From: Lamellibrachia satsuma
Lineage: Eukaryota > Annelida > Polychaeta > Sabellida > Siboglinidae
Length of the DNA stretch: 64,000 nucleotides
Direction: 5' to 3'
Assembly: GCA_033239005.1 (NCBI GenBank)
Contig: BSQZ01000035.1
Span: forward strand, 2,290,001-2,354,000
The notes under the pieces were generated by a model that was not told the DNA's origin, did not search any database, and was given only the letters and a program-made list of their open reading frames with translations. Shown here one piece after another: positions 55,892 to 64,000 of this stretch. How positions within the stretch are numbered: the stretch's first letter is position 1; each line of letters starts with the position of its first letter. Position numbers and translations under genes: made by a program.

Positions 55892-58800
55892 ATGAAAAGA
55901 CACCAGTGTCGTCACTGTGAGGTCGCCTTCGACACGTGCGCAGAACTACAACGTCACGTGCAGAGTACTCACTCGACGCCATCATGCGACTTACATTCAT
56001 ACTCGGTGGCACCGCCTATGGTGGCGCCACGCAGCGACTATGCAAAGAGAGCGAAATACGCATGCGAGAAATGCGGCTCCACCTTCGGGAGATATAACAA
56101 CCTACAGCGTCACGTAAGGTCGGTATGTAGAGGTAGTAGTAGTAGTAGAAGCATCGTCTACGCATGTAAGAAATGCGGACGGAAGTTCGAAAAACGTTAC
56201 AATCTGACCAAACACGCACGAACCGCGTGTGCCGACGTCACCGAGCCACCAGCACCAAAGAGATCAACAAGAGAAGACACTACCCCATCCCACAACCATC
56301 CACTCGTTACCGAGGAAGATCCGTTAGACCCACCTGATCGACTTCCCTTCGCCGATACTCTGTCGACGGAGTTGCTAGATGTCGTTCGTGCGCACTGGTC
56401 TGCTATACGGACCCACGTGTTCAGAGGTCCACTTCAATGCAGGTACGATTACAGATTAATCACGCTAGACACGACCGACTTCGAACCGTCTTTGAAGATC
56501 ATGTTCCAGGAATAGACCAATGCGTTCAAGATTAACCTCAGTTACGGGTTCATTCTGAGAAACAAGAACACGGGTCAATACAAGTACTATCATACCTCTT
56601 GTAATTGCTGTGGACGCTACCTGGACGAACCCAGTCTCGTCACCAACAGCAAGGACTTTGATAAATTTCTCCAACGCATCCGAGAACCCGACCTCTTGCA
56701 ATGGGCTATCAATCAAAGACCGGATTCTGCGTGGGTATGCGAACTCGTGACGAATGTCACTTTTTTCGTTAATCGCATCATCGATCATCCTATAGGATGT
56801 GTAGGCATGATCTCTCTACCATCCTACATCAAAAGGAAGAAAAGCACCATCGGATTGGAAACGGAACCCATCCATCACAAGAGGTACAAAGATAACCTGT
56901 GTCTGTTCCGATGTCTGGCCCTGCATCGAGGATGTGATCTATATCAATTGGAACCGGCGGTGAAGACGCTCTACGAGACATACGATCGAGATCACGTACC
57001 CATAGAAGAATTTACAGGGGTCACGCTGGATGACCTCTATCGCGTAGAGACCACGTTCCAAACGAACGTGTGCGTGTACCGCCTTGTCAATGAGGAGGAG
57101 GACGGTAAGTCGACTGCCGAACTTGATCGTCGATCGTTATGCAAGTACCCCGAAACAATGTATCTCAACCTTCACGGGACACATTTTTCATTCATCCAAG
57201 ATGTCTGCATGTACTGCAACTCGTATCGATGTCGGAAGTGCGGTGACTCATTATGGAAAGAGGCATCTATGCTGTATCGGCACGAGCGCACGTGTACGGG
57301 AGGTGTGCGTCGAGTCTATCCTGGTGGCGTGTACCATTCCACACCATCGGTGTTCGAACGTCTGGACGACGAGAACATTCGCGTGGCTGAATCGTTGCGC
57401 TACTATCCGTATCGAGCCACCTTTGATTTCGAGTGTTGGTTCGACACGGAACAACTCCCGTCGGACAGTGACAAGGTCCACTGGGTGGCGCGTCACGTTC
57501 CACTGAGCGTCAGCGTAGCATCCAACGTGCCCGGTCACGAGCGAGTGCAATGTCTCGTCACGGACGGAGACACCAACAAGTTGGTGAGTAGAATGATGAA
57601 TATCTTACAAGCGATGAGTGACGCCGCGTACGACAAGATCAAACACTCGTACGAAGATGTCTTGGATCAACTCGCAGAGGAACTGACGAAATGGGACGAA
57701 ACTGAGAAGGCTGCACGATCAGCCGTCGATAAGAAGAAATCTCGTCCGACGACCAATCCATACAAAAAGCTGATGGGACAACTCTATGGATGGATGCATC
57801 AGTTACCTGTCATCGGGTTCAATTCGGGTAAGTATGATCTCAATGCCATCAAACAGTTTCTCATACCCTACTTCTTATCCACCGGATCAAAGGAACAAGA
57901 AGAACAAGAACAACAAGAAGAACAAGAACAAGACGACAAAGATGAAGAGAATGAGGGTGTCGGTACTTTTTTCGTCATCAAACGCAACAACACTTTCATG
58001 TGTCTTTCGACGGATCAGCTGAAATTCCTAGACATGACCAACTACATAGCTCCCGGGTTCAGTTACGACAAGTATCTGAAGGCGTACGGATGCGAGATGA
58101 CAAAAGGTCATTTCCCGTACGAGTACATGGACCGTCTGGAGAGACTCGACGACACTGCACTTCCATCGAAAGAGGCCTTCTTCAGTCGACTGAAGAACGA
58201 AGGTATTTCCGACGAGGATTATGCCAGTTGTCAAGAGGCCTGGCGCGACAATTCCATGAGGACTTTGCGAGACTTTCTCGTCTGATACAACAACAACAGA
58301 GACGTGGTTCCCTTTCTGCAGGCCATCGACAGACAGTTTGCCTTCTACGAACAACGTGGCATAGACATGTTCAAGCAAGGCATCAGCGTACTTGGTCTGA
58401 CCTTGCTCTACCTGTTCAACGACCTTCCCGAGAAGACCTACTTTACCATCTTCAACGAGAAGAATAAAGATCTTCATCATCTCGTCAAAGATCACGTGGT
58501 TGGCGGGGCTTCGCTCATTTTTCATCGCTATCACGAGAAAGGGGTCACCACGCTACGTCAGAACGAGTACGGAGAGGCTGCTCGTCCTTGTAGGTCCATC
58601 GTTGGATACGATGCCAATGCCCTGTACTTGTGGTCACTCATGCAAGACATGCCTATGGGATGGTACACGCGACGACGGGAAGAGAAAGATTTCCGACCGG
58701 AATCGGCGCAGCTGTACGGTCAGATGGCCGCGGAATGGTTGACTTGGGAATCCGAACGCACGGGACGCGTCATACGACACCAGATCAACGGTAGAGAGAA

Positions 58801-60332
58801 GAGAATATGCAAACTGCTGGTGGACGGGTGGTGCAGCGAGACGAAAACGGCTTATCAGTTCCACGGATGTTTTTTTCATGGTCACTCGTTCACTGGCAAA
58901 GAGGTCAACGAGGTCAACGGGAAACCCATGGCTGAACTGCTCGAAGAGAAAGAACACCGTCTACATCCGTCACTTTGTCAAAGTCGTAGAGATGTGGGAA
59001 TGCGAGTGGAAAGAGACGAGACGAGATCCTGACGTGAAAAAGCTTCTGGATGCTGCATTTCCGCGACGACGTCACGCACGATGGACGATGACGTCACAAC
59101 AGATCCTGAGCGGCGTGCGTGCCGGAACCGTGTTCGGTCTGATCGAGTGTGACCTTCGCGTACCGGAAGCATTGCGAGAACACTTTGCCGAGATGCAGCC
59201 CGTGTTCAAGAACATCCGACTGACACGCGACGATCTCGGACCGTTCATGCACCGATACGCCGAGGAGCACAACATCATGACGACACCGAGACGCATGCTC
59301 GTGGGTAGTTATCGAGGGGATAAGATCCTGCTTGCCACGCCTCTGCTGCGATGGTACATGGACCACGGTCTCGAGGTGACGCACGTGTATCAGGTCAGCG
59401 AGTACGATCCCGTCCCGTGTTTCAGACGGTTCGGCGATGCAGTGTCCACGGCGCGACGCGAAGGAGACGTCCACTCGCACAAGGCCATCATCGCAGACAC
59501 CATGAAGTTGCTGGGGAACTCGGGTTACGGAAAGACCATAACCAACGTGGACCGACATCGCGACGTCAATTATTGCAAGGAGAAGGCGGCATCGCTCTTG
59601 GTCAACGATAAGAGATTCCGACAACTCGATGTCATCGTGGACGATGCGTACGAGATAGAGATGAACAAGAAGACCGTCACGTACACCCTGCCCATACACG
59701 TGGGATTCTTCGTTCTGCAGTACGCCAAGATGCGCATGTTGCAGTTCTACTACGACTTCATCGAGAGGTACATGGAGCGCCCTCTTTTTCAGTACTGCGA
59801 GACAGATACAGATTCTGCCTATTTGGCCTTGGCCGGCGAGTCCGTCGACGCCCTCGAGACTCCGGAACTACGAGAACATTACTTCCGGCACCGCTCCGAA
59901 TGGTTGCCGTCCGAATGTTGCGACGACCATCGGAACGAGTACGTGTGCTGTCGACTCGCCAATAGACCGTGGGTCGGCGACGAGGCGTGCTGTAAAGCGC
60001 GTAGGGCGTACGACAAGAGGACACCTGGTCTGTTCAAGGTGGAGTGGTCTGGCGACGGGTTCGTGGGGTTGTGTAGCAAGACGTACTATTGTTTCGGACC
60101 CACCGACAAATACAGCACCAAAGGACTGAGCAAACGTCACAACGACATCGACAAGAACGCGTTCCTGGAGGTGCTCACCAACCGTCGGAGCGGAAGTGGA
60201 AAGAACCGTGGGTTCCGGGTGCTTCACTCGACCGTGTTGACGTACGTGCAGGAACGAGCGGCTCTCACCTACTTCTACGCCAAACGAGTGGTGCACGAGG
60301 ACGGGGTGAGCACGGGTCCAGTGGACGTGTAG
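55892..60332 (+). pseudogene. Protein-primed family B DNA polymerase with N-terminal C2H2 zinc fingers, broken
   Basis: Replicates the element from a protein primer. Start at ATG 55892, behind a TATA box. Three C2H2-type fingers come first (CRHCEVAF, CEKCGSTFGRYNNLQRHV, CKKCGRKFEKRYNLTKHA). An OTU-free region with KDNLCLFRCLALHRGCDLYQ follows, then a C4-type finger (CMYCNSYRCRKCG). Exonuclease motifs: FDFECWF (Exo I), GFNSGKYDLNAI (Exo II), RDVVPF (Exo III). Polymerase motifs: VGYDANALYLW (A), KLLGNSGYGKT (B), CETDTDSAYLA (C). Breaks: TAG at 56513-56515, TGA at 58283-58285 just before Exo III, and a frameshift at the AAA run near 58949. All catalytic motifs are present but split between frames. 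The length (about 1,480 codons) is usual for Polinton polymerases with extra N-terminal domains. Confidence 0.9.
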
Positions 60333-60371
60333 AAAAGGACGATGCACTGCGGTCGTCTTTCATAAGCGACC

Positions 60372-60997
60372 ATGGACGCGCGGTGGAAACATCCTTTCAC
60401 GTGCATCGTCGCCGGTCCGACGGGATGCGGCAAAAGTACTTTCGTGACGCGTATGCTACGTCACGCTGCTGCGATGATCGATCCACCTCCCGAACGGATC
60501 ACGTGGTGTTACGGAAAATGGCAAGAGGCTTACTCAACGATGGACTTGATGGACGTGCGGTTCGAGGAAGGGTTGCCGAGTGGTAGCATGTTCGATTCGT
60601 CGACGAGGAACCTCATCGTCATAGATGGCAGATGGCAGAAACGGACGAACGGGTCACGACCTTGTTCACTAAAAAGAGTCACCACAGGAACACGTCCGTG
60701 CTATATCTCGTACAGAACCTGTTCCCCAAAAACAAAGAGAGTCGTACCATCAGTCTGAATTCTCAGTACATGGTGGTGTTCAAGAATCCTCGTGACGCAT
60801 CGCAGATGTCGCACTTGGCTCGACAGATGTATCCGGGGCGCGCCAAATTCGTTCAAGAGGCTTTTAAAGACGCCACTTCGGTACCGTACGGCTATCTATT
60901 GGTCGATCTCAAACAGGACACGCCCGAGGACATGCGTCTGCGCACGGCCATCTTTCCAGACGACGGTGTTCAGTATGTGTACTTGCCTAAGGTATAA
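60372..60997 (+). pseudogene. A32/FtsK-HerA-type DNA packaging ATPase, frameshifted at Walker B
   Basis: Start ATG 60372, 39 bp after the polymerase stop. Walker A is GPTGCGKST near residues 15-23. NLIVID at 60610-60627 begins Walker B, and the frame breaks immediately after it (near 60628-60632). The continuation from the ATG at 60632 reads ETDERVTTLFTKKSHHRNTS, VLYLVQNLFPKN (sensor strand with Gln) and NSQYMVVFKNPRDASQM, ending LRTAIFPDDGVQYVYLPKV. In dsDNA viruses and Polintons this ATPase pumps the genome into capsids. The stop codon at 60995-60997 lies inside the TATA box of the next gene. Confidence 0.85.
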
Positions 60998-61026
60998 AAA
61001 CACCGCACGCTTGGATAGTCTCTTCA
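60993..61026 (+). promoter_or_regulatory. TATA box and initiator of the core-protein gene
   Basis: TATAAAA at 60993-60999 and a consensus initiator TCATTC with A at 61026, 33 bp apart; ATG at 61035. The TATA box contains the TAA stop of the ATPase gene. Confidence 0.75.
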
Positions 61027-61034
61027 TTCCCACC

Positions 61035-61436
61035 ATGTCTGCCCTGGTGAATAGACACATTATATGCATACAGGCTCTGAACAGGATCAAGAACAACAAA
61101 CTGAAAAGAGCCATCATCGAAAACGCTGACGCCGATCTTTTGTGTGCGCTAGCCGAGTGTGCCTACAACGTATTAAAACAGAACATTCCATTGTCTGCAT
61201 TACAGAGGCGTCGTTTGAGTAAATACAGGAAGAAGTTACGCGAGTTGGCTCACAGTCGAACGTCGGCTGGTAGAAGAAGACGCCTCTTGCTGCAACGACA
61301 GGTCGGTGAGGGACAGAGCGGAGGATTCCTATCAGCCTTCCTAGCACCGTTGGCAAGTTCGGTGTTTCTACCCTTGCTTCGAGAGGTGCTGCTCCCGCAA
61401 GCAACCAGGTCGCGCCACCTTCGTTCGGGAGGCTAG
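61035..61436 (+). CDS. Basic Polinton core-like (PX-type) protein
   Basis: 133 codons. A helical N-terminal part (QALNRIKNNKLKRAIIENAD, ADLLCALAECAYNVLKQNIP) leads to a highly basic middle (RRRLSKYRKKLRELAHSRTS, AGRRRRLLLQR) and a Gly-Gly hydrophobic tail (GGFLSAFLAPLASSVFLPLL). This layout, small and basic with a GGFL-type hydrophobic end, resembles core or minor structural proteins of Polintons and adenovirus-like elements. A role in genome condensation or membrane interaction is inference from that resemblance. It has its own TATA/initiator and is followed after 4 bp by the next ORF, so 61035-62259 may form one transcript. Confidence 0.7.
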   Translation: MSALVNRHIICIQALNRIKNNKLKRAIIENADADLLCALAECAYNVLKQNIPLSALQRRRLSKYRKKLRELAHSRTSAGRRRRLLLQRQVGEGQSGGFLSAFLAPLASSVFLPLLREVLLPQATRSRHLRSGG

Positions 61437-61440
61437 ATAC

Positions 61441-61671
61441 ATGGAACACGCACGCAAGATGGCCTTGTTAGATCCACGAATGTTGGACACGCTTCGGTCA
61501 CCCCCACCCCCGACGGATACCTTAGGTAAGAAGGCGCGAGCACTCGATGACGAGATGACGGCCATCCTCGACAGAAAGGACCTCGACGACAGGACCAAGG
61601 TAACAGTGTATAATCAGGTGTTGCAACGGTATAACGTCTTGTCCGATAAACACGCCAAGGAACCGACATGA
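61441..61671 (+). CDS. Small conserved-looking Polinton protein, function unknown
   Basis: 76 codons: MEHARKMALLDPRMLDTLRS, a Pro-rich linker, then a predicted coiled helix DDEMTAILDRKDLDDRTKVT and QVLQRYNVLSDKHAKE. No membrane segment. It starts 4 bp after the previous stop and its stop overlaps the next start (ATGA at 61668-61671). I do not recognise a function. Confidence 0.6.
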   Translation: MEHARKMALLDPRMLDTLRSPPPPTDTLGKKARALDDEMTAILDRKDLDDRTKVTVYNQVLQRYNVLSDKHAKEPT

Positions 61672-62259
61672 GTGATCGCAGTGAACGAGTCTGGGCCGGG
61701 GCCGGGGCCGGGGCCGGGGCCGGGGCCGGGGCCGGGGCCGGGGCCGGGGCGGGGGTGGAGGAAGCTCCTGCTAGCGAGATAGAGGCCGACGTCGTGGATA
61801 CCGTCCCCAAGACCATGCAAGGCAAAGCCAGACGGTTGATGGAACGTATGAAAAGAAACATGTCTTGGACCGCCCGCGGCGAACTGATCCACGAGGGTGT
61901 GCCCATCGCCGGAAGTAACGTAGTGGATCTCGTGAACGATGTGTTGCGTAAGAGAAAGACCAATCCGACGGGATGGCAACCGTTTGCAAGAACTCCGTGC
62001 CATGAACCTGCCCATGGAGTTGGTCGGTAACGTTGCCAGGAGAGACTACATACGTCAGGCACCGACACCGACCACATCCACTCCAGGTCGTCGTCGAATA
62101 CCGGCTTCTCCTCGCTCTGGTGGTGGTAGCGCAAGAAGATCGCTCAGTTGGACACCCCTCGCTCGTCGACGTGGACAAATGGAACATTCCATGCTCACCC
62201 TACCTCCAGAACGTCAACGCAAGGCACTGACGTCATTGGCTAGTTGGGAAGACATTTAA
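61668..62259 (+). pseudogene. Polinton-type protein with Gly-Ala repeat, frameshifted
   Basis: The start overlaps the preceding stop (ATGA). Residues 9-30 are Gly-Ala repeats encoded by (GGGGCC)n. Then come KTMQGKARRLMERMKRNMSW, ELIHEGVPIAGSNVVDLVND and VLRKRKTNPTGWQ, a conserved block seen in Polinton proteins of unknown role. Just after it (about 61975-61985) the frame shifts, and the remainder (LQELRAMNLPMELVGNVARR, then a Ser/Arg/Pro-rich tail ending TSLASWEDI) lies in another frame to 62259. It would be about 195 residues if the frame were continuous. Confidence 0.65.
61693..61751 (+). repeat. (GGGGCC)n hexanucleotide repeat in coding sequence
   Basis: Eight perfect GGGGCC units (61698-61745) with partial units on both sides, read as (Gly-Ala)n in the 61668 frame. 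The opposite strand reads (Pro-Ala)n in one open frame. Confidence 0.95.
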
Positions 62260-62289
62260 GTCGTTGCAACACGTGTCCACAGCTCAGTG
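62228..62289 (+). promoter_or_regulatory. Possible promoter of the membrane-protein/integrase genes
   Basis: A perfect CRE palindrome TGACGTCA (62228-62235) overlaps ATTGG. A TATA-like TTTAAG (62255) lies 30 bp before an initiator-like TCAGTG (62284). The ATG at 62299 follows. Weaker than the other two promoters; the TTTAAG contains the preceding stop codon TAA. Confidence 0.35.
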
Positions 62290-62298
62290 TGAACAGCG

Positions 62299-62424
62299 AT
62301 GTCGAGCGATCCACAGGACACGTACTACCGTTCTGTCATCGTTACAGCATTTTGCGTTGGATTGTACTTGATTGTTGACGCTATAGTGCGATATCGTATA
62401 CAACAGTCGCTCTGCAGAGTATGA
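62299..62424 (+). CDS. Tiny single-pass membrane protein 1
   Basis: 41 codons: MSSDPQDTYYRSVIVTAFCV, then GLYLIVDAIVRYRIQQ. A polar N-terminus of about ten residues, one hydrophobic segment (about residues 12-28), then a basic tail. The stop overlaps the next start by ATGA (62421-62424). No homologue recognised. Support comes from its position in the overlap chain and from the membrane-protein pattern. Confidence 0.5.
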   Translation: MSSDPQDTYYRSVIVTAFCVGLYLIVDAIVRYRIQQSLCRV

Positions 62425-62582
62425 TTACAGTACTAGAATATAGATCATTCGTCATCGTCTTGGGTGTGGTAGTGGGTCTTCTGGTGTACGTCAGCGTACT
62501 CTTTCTTACTCGTCACGAACCGTGCTGCGCACCGTGCTGCGCAGTAAACGTCACAACCGTCAGTCCATCGGAACTCTTTTAA
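62421..62582 (+). CDS. Tiny single-pass membrane protein 2 with a double CC motif
   Basis: 53 codons: MITVLEYRSFVIVLGVVVGL, LVYVSVLFLTRHEPCCAPCC, AVNVTTVSPSELF. The membrane segment (about residues 9-29) is followed by EPCCAPCCA, a tandem Cys pair from a GTGCTGCGCACC-type duplication. It starts in the ATGA overlap with the previous ORF; its stop TAA overlaps the next ATG (TAATG at 62580-62584). Confidence 0.55.
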   Translation: MITVLEYRSFVIVLGVVVGLLVYVSVLFLTRHEPCCAPCCAVNVTTVSPSELF

Positions 62583-63212
62583 TGGCACCGAAGAAAGAAC
62601 GAGCACTTAGGACGGTCTACTTCGATCCGAAAAGGGTAGGTAGTTACGGCGGACCCGATGCCTTGCGACGCGTCACGCACATATCAAGAAAAAAGGTTGC
62701 GGAATGGTTGTCGGAACAGGACGCCTATACCCTACACAAGCCGGCTAGACGTCGTTTCAAGAGACGACGCGTCATCGTGAGTGGTGTGGCAGCGTCTGTA
62801 CGGTCACGACAGTAAGGGCGTGCCCAAGTTGCGCGTGTCGGATCGCGTACGTATCAGCAAGTACAAAGGTAAGTTCGAAAAGGGGTACACGGCGAATTGG
62901 AGCGAAGAGATTTTCACGATACACGAGGTTCATCCCTCTGCTCCACCCGTGTATCGATTGAAGGACGATCTCGGCGAAGTGCTGGAAGGTACCTTCTACG
63001 AAATGGAGTTGCAGAAAGTGTTGGTACCCCCCGATAAACTGTTCTACGTGCAAGAGGTCCTGGATCGTCGCAAGGTAGGTGGACGAAATCAAGTTTTCGT
63101 GAAATGGTTCGGCTACCCCTCCAAATTAAACAGCTGGATAGATGCCAAAGCACTGGTGCAGTCTACTATAAAGACTAGCCACGCGTTCGGTAAGACTTCA
63201 GTCGAGAAATGA
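62582..63212 (+). pseudogene. Polinton chromodomain integrase lacking the catalytic core
   Basis: The N-terminal domain (TVYFDPKRVGSYGGPDALRR, KKVAEWLSEQDAYTLHKPAR, FKRRRVIVSG) runs to about 62780. It then passes, at GGTGTGG, straight into the C-terminal region in another frame: VWQRLYGHDSKGVPKLRVSD, RVRISKYKGKFEKGY (SH3-like), EIFTIHEVHPSAPPVYRLKD, LEGTFYEMELQKV, and a chromodomain YVQEVLDRRKVGGRNQVFVK, WFGYPSKLNSWID. The retroviral-type D,D,E core expected between these parts (about 200 residues in relatives) is entirely absent, so the protein could not integrate DNA. The stop overlaps the next gene (ATGA at 63209-63212). Confidence 0.85.
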
Positions 63213-63538
63213 CACACGACACGACAACACGAGACTTCACCGTCGTCGAACAGGAGGAACAAGAGGACGTAGTAGTAGAGGACAGTACTGACGCGCAGAA
63301 CGCAGAGGACAGTGGTAGCAGTAGCAGCGGTAGCACTCCTTGGCATCTCTTCGGTACCGTGTGTCCTAAAGAGGAAATAGTCTTTCTGTGTCAGGTGCTC
63401 GTCTTGTTTACGGTCATTCTCATAAGCATTTACAATCTGACCACAGGTCACGAGAATTCTACTCTGTGGACGGCTCTGTTGAGTAGTTCTTTGGGTTACC
63501 TGCTCCCCAATCCCACGTTGAGACGTAATGGCAACTGA
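63209..63538 (+). CDS. Polinton-type small membrane protein
   Basis: 109 codons. An acidic, Ser-rich N-terminal half (EQEEQEDVVVEDSTDAQNAE) leads to CPKEEIVFLCQVLVLFTVIL, ISIYNLTTG (one strong membrane segment, about residues 63-82), then STLWTALLSSSLGYLLPNP, a second, weaker hydrophobic stretch. The C-terminal half resembles a short membrane protein common in metazoan Polintons, function unknown. It starts in an ATGA overlap with the integrase, and its last 11 bases overlap the next ORF. Confidence 0.7.
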   Translation: MTHDTTTRDFTVVEQEEQEDVVVEDSTDAQNAEDSGSSSSGSTPWHLFGTVCPKEEIVFLCQVLVLFTVILISIYNLTTGHENSTLWTALLSSSLGYLLPNPTLRRNGN

Positions 63539-64000
63539 TTTCTACCTGACACTGCCTAGCAACGCTTCCATGAAGATGTATCCCAACAATACGTTGGCTC
63601 ATTACATCACAGACTTACCTCGACTTATCGATCTGACTGGTGAGTGGGAATGCGGGTTGGCAGAAATACAGTACCCGCATACGTGGTACAACATAGGAAA
63701 GTACGATACCTGGTTCTTCCTTAACGAGACGATTGCTATGGGTCTAACCCCGAGTGCAAGGATCAGTGCTGGATATTACAAGTCTCCCACGACATTGATG
63801 GATCACGTCAACAGGGGACTGGACAGTATGACGACGGATAAGATACGAGCAAAGTTGACCTACAGCCCCGTCACTCAAAAAATGACGATGCACATGACAC
63901 CAGGCACCGAGTTCACTGTACCTCGCCTCAGTGCGTTGGCAAGAATGTTAGGTTTCGAACCGACGGTGGTCACCAGTCCGTCAGCATCCCCACCAGCACC
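63528..64000 (+). CDS. Probable Polinton virion protein, N-terminal part (runs off the window)
   Basis: 157 codons visible from ATG 63528, open to the last base. It starts MATDFYLTLPSNASMKMYPN, then LTGEWECGLAEIQYPHTWYN and PRLSALARMLGFEPTVV. This N-terminal pattern is widespread in Polinton-like elements of invertebrates, in proteins next to the structural genes. A capsid-associated role is likely but I cannot assign it to a major or minor capsid protein. It overlaps the preceding gene by 11 bp. No break is seen in the part shown. Confidence 0.65.
   Translation, partial: MATDFYLTLPSNASMKMYPNNTLAHYITDLPRLIDLTGEWECGLAEIQYPHTWYNIGKYDTWFFLNETIAMGLTPSARISAGYYKSPTTLMDHVNRGLDSMTTDKIRAKLTYSPVTQKMTMHMTPGTEFTVPRLSALARMLGFEPTVVTSPSASPPA

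Larger units (their letters stand above)
52236..64000 (+). mobile_element. Maverick/Polinton-type virus-like transposon, left part, defective
   Basis: Protein-primed family B DNA polymerase, packaging ATPase, chromodomain integrase and several small Polinton-type proteins occur in one dense + strand block. GC content is visibly above that of the flanks. A plausible left terminus is the AGTAGTATACGTGCAGG at 52236, directly after CR1 copy C is cut off; Polintons start with AG and make 6-bp duplications. The right end, protease and capsid genes lie beyond 64000 or are absent. Breaks in the polymerase, ATPase, RPA-like gene, one small protein and the integrase show the copy is not autonomous as sequenced. 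Confidence 0.85.

Noticed and set aside
59094..59699. 201-codon - strand ORF within the polymerase region
   Set aside because: Shadow of the polymerase reading frame, which carries all catalytic motifs.
61433..62134. 233-codon - strand ORF with a (Pro-Ala)n run
   Set aside because: Antisense of the (GGGGCC)n gene; the + strand start/stop overlaps and conserved blocks support the other strand.

Overview
This is animal genomic DNA: AT-rich, intron-bearing and crowded with transposable elements and tandem repeats. The only recognisable host gene is a cytochrome P450 of clan 3 (CYP3-like), seen as twelve exons on the + strand between 8797 and 29693. Its membrane-anchor exon and its terminal exon were not found. 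The repeat set (CR1-like, L2-like and RTE-like LINEs, a Penelope-like element, Ginger1, hAT and pogo-like DNA transposons, a Gypsy element, a Maverick/Polinton) suggests an aquatic invertebrate, possibly a mollusc or similar lophotrochozoan. The species is not identified. There are no rRNA or tRNA genes, no CRISPR and no bacterial operons.

Layout: 1-8000 is a stack of elements: a short internally deleted Gypsy element with both LTRs and a GTACC target duplication (421-2547), a fold-back element (2553-3785), a decayed Ginger1-type transposon with palindrome-built inverted repeats (4339-6904) and LINE debris. 8797-29693 is the P450 gene, whose introns hold (TA)n arrays, a 100-bp-arm inverted repeat, two minisatellites filling intron 7, a CR1-like LINE invaded by another LINE fragment that is itself split by an RTE-like element (15865-21835), L2-like fragments and a THAP-domain relic. 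29700-52235 is mostly repeats: 25-bp and 37-bp minisatellites, a Penelope-like element on the - strand, three - strand CR1-like copies, a pogo-like MITE with TA duplication, and a hAT element with a perfect 8-bp duplication (46099-48721).

52236-64000 is different: higher GC, dense coding on the + strand and overlapping genes. It is the left ~11.8 kb of a Maverick/Polinton-type virus-like element that appears to sit inside the third CR1-like LINE. In order it carries an RPA-like OB-fold/zinc-ribbon gene, two low-complexity ORFs, a zinc-finger-bearing protein-primed family B DNA polymerase, an A32/FtsK-type packaging ATPase, a basic core-like protein, two conserved small proteins, two tiny membrane proteins, a chromodomain integrase lacking its catalytic core, another membrane protein and the start of a probable virion protein that runs off the window. 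The polymerase has two premature stops and a frameshift. The ATPase, the RPA-like gene and one small protein are each frameshifted. The element looks like a young but defective copy, although indels at short homopolymers could also be assembly errors.

The most unusual signals are: P450 intron 7, built from two minisatellites whose units contain the 5' and the 3' splice site; TATA/initiator promoters with matching spacing before the Polinton polymerase (behind six CCAAT boxes) and the core-protein gene, the second overlapping the ATPase stop codon; the ATGA/TAATG-linked gene chain; the integrase deletion; and the RPA-like gene. All calls come from reading motifs by eye; no database search was run.
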